Shown: piece after piece, positions 58,626-64,000 of the stretch | Layout of the letters: each line of letters begins with the position of its first letter | Numbering within the stretch: position 1 is the stretch's first letter | DNA from: Chryseobacterium oranimense | GTDB lineage: Bacteria; Bacteroidota; Bacteroidia; Flavobacteriales; Weeksellaceae | DNA length: 64,000 nt | Assembly: GCF_900129755.1 (NCBI RefSeq) | Contig: NZ_FQWT01000002.1 | Span: 744,001 to 808,000, forward strand | Direction of reading: 5' to 3' | Notes under the pieces: generated by a model | What the model saw: the letters and a program-made list of their open reading frames with translations, nothing else | Database searches by the model: none | What the model was told of the DNA's origin: nothing | Program-made: the position numbers and the translations under genes

Positions 58626-60008
58626 TTACTCTACTTCTTCAAAGAATTTTTTAACTTTTTCCATAAGCGACTGCCCGAAAGTCAGTTTTGCTCTTCTGTT
58701 TTCCTGTTGCTCGCTGGCAATAGTTTGCTCCTGAACTACGGCTGCCGGCTGAACGGGCTGAACTGTTTCTGTCTGTGTTACAGCAGCTTCTGCTTTGGCT
58801 GGTTGTTCTTCAACAACTTCTTCTGCTTCGGCTCCCTGCTTTTTGTCACGGATCTTTAAACTTTCCATCAGCAAGCCGATTGATGTAGCAAATTCCGGGC
58901 CTTTCAGGTACTGGTTTTTATCGTTGGCAATATATTCGTTGGCAAAACCGATTCTGCTGTCAAAACCTGTTGTATAATTGGCCAGCTGACGAAGATGCTT
59001 CAGATTGGATCCGCCTCCCGTAAGAACGATCCCGGCAATCAGTTTTTTCTTTTGTTCAAATGCTCCGTAAGCTTTTAATTCTGTATTTACCATTTCCAGG
59101 ATTTCCTCCACTCTGGCGTTGATAATCTGTGCCAGGGTTTTAAGGGAAATTTCCTTGTCCGGTCTTCCGTGAAGTCCGGGAATGGTAACAAATGTACTGT
59201 CTTTTTCCAGCTCCGGAACTGCAGAACCGAATTTTACTTTCAGTTGTTCTGCATGTTTTTCAATAATTGAGCAGCCTTCTTTGATATCTTCCGTAATAAT
59301 ACCGCCTCCGTAAGGAATTACGCAGGTATGACGGATGATATTGTCTTTGAAGATCGCAATATCTGTAGTACCGCCGCCTATGTCTACAATAGCAACGCCG
59401 GCTTCTTTTTCTTCTTTGGTTAAAACAGCTTCTGAAGATGCCAAAGGTTCCAAGGTAAGGGCTTCCATTTCAAGGCCGGCTTCTCTTACACACCTTGCGA
59501 TGTTCCGGATGCTGCCCATTTGTCCTACTACCACATGGAAATTGGCCTCCAGACGTTTACCGTGCATTCCTACAGGCTCCTGAATTTCACCTTCGGAATC
59601 CACTTTATATTCCTGAGGAAGAACATGGATAATTTCTTCTCCCGGGAGCATGACCAGTTTTTTTACCTGATCTTTAAGCGCCTCGATGTCGTCGTCTGTA
59701 ATAAATTTGTCCGGATGCTCACGCATGATATAGTCGGAATGCTGAAGGGAACGGATATGTTTTCCTGCAATACCTACCGTAACTTTACGGATGGGAACTC
59801 CTGCGCTGGACTGTGCTTCAGAAACGGCAGCCTTGATGGAATTGATGGTTTGTGAGATATTATTCACAATGCCTTTATGAACTCCAAGACTTTTGGCCTT
59901 TCCAACGCCGAGAACTTCTATCTTCCCGTGTGCATTCCTCCTTCCGACAATCGCAACAATCTTTGTTGTTCCGATGTCCAGACCTACTGAATACTCTTGA
60001 TTTTCCAT
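58626..60008 (-). CDS. ftsA: cell division protein FtsA
   Basis: The 460-residue actin-like protein has the phosphate loop GLDIGTTKIVAIVG (9-22), the 1C insertion domain (VTVGIAGKHIRSLQ), VDIGGGTTDIAIF near 205, and VLTGGGSNLKHL. A Pro/Ala/Glu/Gln-rich linker is followed by the C-terminal amphipathic helix SLMEKVKKFFEEVE, which anchors FtsA to the membrane. FtsA tethers FtsZ polymers. It lies between ftsQ and ftsZ as in most bacteria. Confidence 0.97.
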   Translation of the reverse strand: MENQEYSVGLDIGTTKIVAIVGRRNAHGKIEVLGVGKAKSLGVHKGIVNNISQTINSIKAAVSEAQSSAGVPIRKVTVGIAGKHIRSLQHSDYIMREHPDKFITDDDIEALKDQVKKLVMLPGEEIIHVLPQEYKVDSEGEIQEPVGMHGKRLEANFHVVVGQMGSIRNIARCVREAGLEMEALTLEPLASSEAVLTKEEKEAGVAIVDIGGGTTDIAIFKDNIIRHTCVIPYGGGIITEDIKEGCSIIEKHAEQLKVKFGSAVPELEKDSTFVTIPGLHGRPDKEISLKTLAQIINARVEEILEMVNTELKAYGAFEQKKKLIAGIVLTGGGSNLKHLRQLANYTTGFDSRIGFANEYIANDKNQYLKGPEFATSIGLLMESLKIRDKKQGAEAEEVVEEQPAKAEAAVTQTETVQPVQPAAVVQEQTIASEQQENRRAKLTFGQSLMEKVKKFFEEVE

Positions 60009-60091
60009 TTTATGTCGATTTGATTTTTTTTTCTACTTTTTCTTACAATCGGGTTTGTCCAATTTTATGTTTTAGTCCATCCGGACTCTTT

Positions 60092-61057
60092 CTATTCTAT
60101 TTTTACTTTTGCTTTCGGCTTTGTTCCGGCCGGCTTTTTCTCTGTCTTTTTAGTTTCCTTTGGTTGGGTTGTCGCTTTTGGTTTTATTTTTTCCTTCGGC
60201 TTTACTGAAGTTGTTTTTGTTTTTTGGGCTTCGGCCGTTTTGGGCAGTATTTCCGGTTTTTTTACGGCTGCAAGAACCGGAGCTTTCGCCAGTTCTTTGT
60301 TTCCTGCTTTCAGAATACTGTCATTTTCTTTGAAATATGGATTTAAGGTGGTTACAATCTGGTTCTGATATTTTACAGACACCATGCTGTATTTTTGCGG
60401 ATCCTGGAATACAAGGTATTTTTCCACAAAGGTTTTCAGGCCTTTCACTTTAAATTCAATATTATCCAGATCTCCTATTTCCACTTTATAATTTCCGTCA
60501 CTGGTCAGAAGGTTGTAATCATCTTTGCTTTTTGAGATTCCGATAAAGAATTTTTTGCTGAAATCATCTTTATCAATCTTTTCAACCAGCTCAGCCAGCT
60601 TTTTGTACTCATCCGGCTTTACATTTCCTGTTACCAGCATGCAGGGATGGGAGTAGGTTTTTGAAATAGGAAACTCGGTTCCTTTTTCATCTACATAAAA
60701 ATCTCTTCCTTCTTTATTTAGCCTGAAAACAGGGACTCTCTGTGTGATGTCCAGATACAGTTTCCCATTCAGGTTTAAGTAGACATTGGCACTGTCTACA
60801 GCGGGAAGTGCATTAATTTTCTTTTCAAGCACCGGAATATTCAGATCTCCGACTTTTCCGGAAGGGTTTTCTTTTTTTACAATTTCACGGATATCTTTTT
60901 CATCAATGAAGTATACCGGGGTTTTCTCATTCATTTTTACAGAAATCTTATTGTCCGTAATCTTCTGGCCGCTGAATCTCTTCAATGAGAAACTCAGCAG
61001 TAATCCTAAGATGATCACTGTGACAGCAATTTTTAATATTCTGTATTTATTTTTCAT
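60092..61057 (-). CDS. ftsQ: cell division protein FtsQ
   Basis: The 321-residue protein has a short cytoplasmic start and one membrane segment at about 8-25 (ILKIAVTVIILGLLLSFSL). A periplasmic POTRA/beta part follows (VYLNLNGKLYLDITQRVPVFRLN, DFYVDEKGTEFPIS), then a Lys/Pro/Thr-rich tail of about 50 residues. The place between murC and ftsA supports the assignment. FtsQ connects early and late divisome proteins. The basic tail is unusual in length and could bind the wall. Confidence 0.88.
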   Translation of the reverse strand: MKNKYRILKIAVTVIILGLLLSFSLKRFSGQKITDNKISVKMNEKTPVYFIDEKDIREIVKKENPSGKVGDLNIPVLEKKINALPAVDSANVYLNLNGKLYLDITQRVPVFRLNKEGRDFYVDEKGTEFPISKTYSHPCMLVTGNVKPDEYKKLAELVEKIDKDDFSKKFFIGISKSKDDYNLLTSDGNYKVEIGDLDNIEFKVKGLKTFVEKYLVFQDPQKYSMVSVKYQNQIVTTLNPYFKENDSILKAGNKELAKAPVLAAVKKPEILPKTAEAQKTKTTSVKPKEKIKPKATTQPKETKKTEKKPAGTKPKAKVKIE

Positions 61058-61063
61058 AGTTGA

Positions 61064-61091
61064 GTTCCGTGTTCCGTGTTTTCTGTTCCGT
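61064..61091. repeat. GTTCCGT heptamer repeats in the murC-ftsQ gap
   Basis: GTTCCGT occurs at 61064-61070, 61071-61077 and 61085-61091. Confidence 0.6.
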
Positions 61092-61108
61092 TTTTTGTAA
61101 TAATTATT

Positions 61109-62467
61109 TTAATTTTTCTCAATCCATTCACAAAGAGGGTCGTACAGGGTATCAATGTTTCCTGCGCCTACGGTGAGGAGGATGTCAAAATCTTTTTCTT
61201 TTATTTTTTCGAAAGCACCGGACAGGTCCGATTTTTCTTTTTTATCTAAATTCACTTTTTCGAGCAGCCAGCCGGAAGTAATTCCTTCAAAGTTTTCCTG
61301 AAGTTCCCTTGCAGGGTAAATGTCAAGAAGGATCAGCTCGTCTGCCTTGCTTAAACTTTCGGCAAAACCATCTGCAAAATCTCTTGTTCTGCTGAAAAGA
61401 TGCGGCTGAAAGACTACCAGAAGTTTTTTATCCGGGTAAAAGGTTTTGATGGAGCTCACAACCGCATTGATTTCTGTAGGGTGGTGGGCATAATCATCAA
61501 TATAAATCTTACCGTTCGGATAAATATGTTTGGTATATCTTCTTTTAATTCCTTTAAAATTGGCAATAGCTTTTTTCAGGGTTTCAAAATCTACGCCTAA
61601 ATTATGGAGGATGGCCAGTGCCGCAGTAGCGTTTTCGACATTATGAATTCCCGGAATTTCCCACACAAAATCTTTTACGGTTTCATACGGGGTATGGAAA
61701 TCAAAGTAAATCTTATCATGATCCATACGCAGGTTATCCGAATAATAGTCTGCTGCCTCGTTTACGGCATAGGTTTTATGATCTCTGCCGATATCCAGGC
61801 CTTTTCTTACAAATAACTGCTTATCATCAGGAACCAGTGCAGCAAACTGCTTGAAACCTTCTTCAATATGGCTCTTGTCACCATAAATATCCAGATGGTC
61901 TGCATCGGTAGAAGTTACTACCGCCCAGTCCGGGGAAAGGTTTAAGAAGCTTCTGTCATACTCATCTGCCTCCACAACGGAATATTTTGTCCCGTTATAC
62001 AGGAAGTTGGATCTGAAATTTTCAGAAATACCGCCTAAAAAGCATGAAAACGGAAGGTTTGCCTCTTTACAAAGGTGAGAAACCAAAGTGGAAGTAGTTG
62101 TCTTTCCGTGAGTTCCTGCTACGGCAATACAATCCGTATTTTCTGTAATCAGGCCTAAAACTTTAGCACGTTTCAGAACTTCAAACTGGTTCTGATTGAA
62201 GTAATCCAGAATTCCTAATGTTTTAATAGCAGGGGTATAAATTACCAAGGTATCTTCTTTTTGAAGACGGGTTATTCTTTCATCAATGAGGTCTTCAAAA
62301 ACAATATCAATTCCTTCTTTCATTAACTGTTCTGTAAGCTTGGTGTTGGTTTTGTCATAACCCAGCACTTTTTTACCGGAAGCATTGAAATAGCGTGCCA
62401 AAGCACTCATTCCGATACCTCCGATTCCTACGAAGTAATAATTTTGATATGTTTCTAAAATCTTCAT
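61109..62467 (-). CDS. murC: UDP-N-acetylmuramate--L-alanine ligase MurC
   Basis: The 452-residue Mur ligase has the N-terminal UDP-binding loop VGIGGIGMSALAR (13-25), the ATP loop GTHGKTTT (118-125), VEADEYDRSFL near 172, DDYAHHPTEI near 322, and FQPHLFSRT near 352. It adds L-alanine to UDP-MurNAc in the cytoplasm. It is followed by ftsQ in the leftward division and wall cluster. Confidence 0.97.
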   Translation of the reverse strand: MKILETYQNYYFVGIGGIGMSALARYFNASGKKVLGYDKTNTKLTEQLMKEGIDIVFEDLIDERITRLQKEDTLVIYTPAIKTLGILDYFNQNQFEVLKRAKVLGLITENTDCIAVAGTHGKTTTSTLVSHLCKEANLPFSCFLGGISENFRSNFLYNGTKYSVVEADEYDRSFLNLSPDWAVVTSTDADHLDIYGDKSHIEEGFKQFAALVPDDKQLFVRKGLDIGRDHKTYAVNEAADYYSDNLRMDHDKIYFDFHTPYETVKDFVWEIPGIHNVENATAALAILHNLGVDFETLKKAIANFKGIKRRYTKHIYPNGKIYIDDYAHHPTEINAVVSSIKTFYPDKKLLVVFQPHLFSRTRDFADGFAESLSKADELILLDIYPARELQENFEGITSGWLLEKVNLDKKEKSDLSGAFEKIKEKDFDILLTVGAGNIDTLYDPLCEWIEKN

Positions 62468-62488
62468 TCTTTTTGTATTAATGTATTT

Positions 62489-62532
62489 TGTAAAATGTAT
62501 TCATGTATGCTTTGTCATTAATACATTTTACA
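62489..62532. repeat. inverted repeat between murG and murC
   Basis: TGTAAAATGTATT (62489-62501) and AATACATTTTACA (62520-62532) form a perfect 13-bp stem. The right arm overlaps the murG stop codon. Confidence 0.6.
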
Positions 62533-63640
62533 TTGTACTTTTTACAGTTTTAAATATCTCATCCACAATCTCTTTTGCTGCGTTTGGCTTGGCAAAGTAT
62601 TCCAGGTTTTGAGACATTTCTTTTCTTACATTTTCACTGCTGCAGATTTCTTCCAGTGTATTCCAGAATTTTTCCTGCATTTCAGAGTCTTTTACCATTC
62701 TGGCTGCATTTTTTTCAACCAGGTTCATGGCGTTTTTGGTCTGATGATCTTCCGCCGCAAAGGGGAAAGGGACCAGAAGAACGGGTTTTCTAGCTACTGC
62801 CAGCTCTGAAATGGCAATGGCTCCTGCTCTTGAAACGATAACATCAGCTGCAGAATAGGCCAGCTCCATATCTCTGATGAATTCTCTCAATTGAATCTGA
62901 GATCCGAGATCCGAGATCCGGGATTCGTTGTTTAATTCATGGTAATCCAGTTTTCCGGTTTGCCAGATCAGCTGATATCCTTTTTCTTTAAGGTTTTCCA
63001 GGTTATCTTTCCAGGCATTGTTTAATGTTCTGGAACCTAAGGAGCCACCTACAGAAAGGATGGTAAGTTTGTCTTTATCAAGACCCATTTTTTCTTTTGC
63101 CAGAGCTGTTTCTGTCATTCCTGTAACAATATTCTCACGAATAGGATTGCCGAGGAATTTTATTTTTTCGGAAGGAAATCCTTCTACTTTCGGATATGCA
63201 GTGAAAACGGCTTTGGCTTTTTTGCTTAAAATCTTATTCGTTACTCCTGCATGGGCATTCTGCTCCTGAATGAAGATCGGAATTCCCAGTCTGCTGGCTT
63301 CATATAAAGCGGGTCCGCTCGCGAATCCACCCGTTCCTATAGCAAAATCCGGGGCGAAGTTTTTAATGATCTTCTTTGATTTAGAAAGGCTTTTCAGAAT
63401 TTTGAAAGGCAAACCTAAATTCGAAAACAAGTTTCCCCTGTCAATTCCTGCGATATCAATTCCTTCAATTTTATAACCGGCCTGGGGAACTTTTTCCATT
63501 TCCATTTTCCCGTTGGCTCCTATGAACAAAAATTCTGTATCCGGAAATCTTTTTCTGATCTCATCTGCAATGGCAATAGCCGGGAAGATATGTCCTCCTG
63601 TTCCACCGCCGGATAATACTACTTTTAATTTTTTGTTCAT
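62528..63640 (-). CDS. murG: UDP-N-acetylglucosamine transferase MurG
   Basis: The 370-residue GT-B enzyme has GGGTGGHIFPA (11-21), the acceptor-side GGFASGPA, and the donor-side VSRAGAIAISELAVARKPVLLVPFPFAAEDHQ near 275-305. It makes lipid II from lipid I on the inner membrane face. A 7-base tandem repeat (GAGATCC three times on the plus strand, 62901-62921) lies inside the gene and encodes part of NNESRISDLGSQ, a stretch between two conserved blocks that looks inserted. The reading frame is intact. Confidence 0.96.
   Translation of the reverse strand: MNKKLKVVLSGGGTGGHIFPAIAIADEIRKRFPDTEFLFIGANGKMEMEKVPQAGYKIEGIDIAGIDRGNLFSNLGLPFKILKSLSKSKKIIKNFAPDFAIGTGGFASGPALYEASRLGIPIFIQEQNAHAGVTNKILSKKAKAVFTAYPKVEGFPSEKIKFLGNPIRENIVTGMTETALAKEKMGLDKDKLTILSVGGSLGSRTLNNAWKDNLENLKEKGYQLIWQTGKLDYHELNNESRISDLGSQIQLREFIRDMELAYSAADVIVSRAGAIAISELAVARKPVLLVPFPFAAEDHQTKNAMNLVEKNAARMVKDSEMQEKFWNTLEEICSSENVRKEMSQNLEYFAKPNAAKEIVDEIFKTVKSTM
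62901..62928. repeat. heptamer tandem repeat inside murG
   Basis: GAGATCC is repeated three times (62901-62921), followed by the variant GGGATTC. Three copies equal 21 bases and keep the frame. Confidence 0.7.
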
Positions 63641-63663
63641 TTTTATTTTGTTACTGATGATAC

Positions 63664-64000
63664 CTAAGCGATATCATTAATTTCTGCTACACTTTGTTTT
63701 TTGCCCATTCCTTCTTCATCATATATCTGGATTCTTGAGCTTATATTTAAAATAATTCCAAGCTGGAGATAGGTAACCAGCATGGAGGTTCCTCCATAAC
63801 TTATCAGTGGCAATGGCTGTCCTGTTACCGGGATCAGGTTGATGGCTACAGCAATATTCACAGCAAGCTGGACAAAAATCATCACCCCGAGACTGAGCAC
63901 GAGAAGCGAGCCGAAAAAGGCGGGCATTTTGCTTGCGATCATTACAATCCTGATCATCATGATGAGATACAGGCTGATAAGGAAGGCTGCCCCGATTAGT
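63664..64000 (-). CDS. ftsW: lipid II polymerase/flippase-type division protein FtsW, C-terminal part
   Basis: The frame stays open to the window edge, so the N-terminal part is missing. The visible 112 residues include GAAFLISLYLIMMIRI, the hydrophobic VLSLGVMIFVQLAVNIAVAINLIPVTGQPLPLISYGGTSML block that marks SEDS proteins, and a cytoplasmic tail ending in EINDIA. FtsW polymerises glycan strands at the septum. The stop lies 23 bases before murG, so they are probably co-transcribed. Confidence 0.92.
   Translation of the reverse strand, partial: LIGAAFLISLYLIMMIRIVMIASKMPAFFGSLLVLSLGVMIFVQLAVNIAVAINLIPVTGQPLPLISYGGTSMLVTYLQLGIILNISSRIQIYDEEGMGKKQSVAEINDIA

Noticed and set aside
1..64000. CRISPR arrays, prophage, insertion sequences
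   Set aside because: I looked for regularly spaced repeats, transposase or integrase motifs and long terminal inverted repeats and found none.

Overview
The window looks like the chromosome of a Chryseobacterium-type bacterium (Weeksellaceae, Flavobacteriia, Bacteroidota). The evidence is an AT-rich sequence, repeated TAnnTTTG -7 promoter elements with few Shine-Dalgarno sites, a GLPGLI-family protein beside a TonB-type barrel, the type IX secretion lipoprotein SprE/PorW, a DUF4421 protein, a 639-residue FtsZ with a long C-terminal region, and a FeoB-associated Cys-rich peptide. I see no transposase, integrase, prophage or CRISPR array. Most of the window is core genome.

Layout. 1-6.3 kb: the end of a tautomerase-like gene, an SDR oxidoreductase, tsaB, then a leftward set DUF2520 / KdsC-like phosphatase / Maf / SprE. 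6.5-9.3 kb: an ECF sigma factor, a membrane-anchored probable regulator, a periplasmic Spy/CpxP-like protein, and a secreted unknown. 9.3-11.5 kb: lepA and a small membrane protein. 11.5-20.5 kb: an accessory NAD/ADP-ribose island (below). 20.7-29 kb: an M14 peptidase, a Cys-rich gene pair, a JmjC-like dioxygenase, a TonB-type barrel, DinB, GLPGLI. 29-38 kb: feoAB with its Cys-rich partner, DUF4421, glmM, a Crp-type regulator with an oxidoreductase, a TPR protein, a surface lipoprotein. 38-41 kb: an EamA transporter, aat, a DUF3127 protein, and four tRNA genes (Leu-UAG, Gly-GCC, Leu-UAA, and a second identical Leu-UAG). 41-47.5 kb: a MocR regulator, GNAT, and a two-component system followed by a small operon. 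48-53.4 kb: mutL, rhomboid, two paralogous membrane phosphatases/nucleases, two lipoproteins. 53.5-64 kb: GH3, bacilliredoxin, then the leftward division and wall cluster ftsW(partial)-murG-murC-ftsQ-ftsA-ftsZ-yqeY.

The most interesting part is 11,525-20,528. A Nudix/winged-helix regulator of NrtR type is followed by a single-direction run of about twelve genes. The enzymes concern NAD-derived ADP-ribose: an RNA 2'-phosphotransferase (KptA/Tpt1), a sirtuin, two different macrodomains, an ADP-ribosylglycohydrolase, a metallophosphoesterase, a DUF4291 protein and a small ART-like protein. Alongside them are a diverged adenylosuccinate-synthetase paralogue, a VWA protein, a coiled-coil protein and a membrane-tethered SUKH-like protein. 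Four copies of a 21-bp imperfect palindrome (TTTGTGT-N7-ACGCAAA) lie before the regulator and before the run. Two of them share their first four bases with a -7 promoter element, so one ADP-ribose-sensing repressor plausibly controls both itself and the island.

Smaller observations: a shared leader motif before the GLPGLI gene and its neighbouring barrel gene; helically phased TAATC repeats downstream of the two-component genes; an orphan ~200-nt transcription unit with a 7-A tract at 55.74-55.94 kb; heptamer repeats inside murG and in the ftsQ-murC gap; and an SSB-like acidic tip on the DUF3127 protein. All assignments come from reading the sequence; no database search was run.
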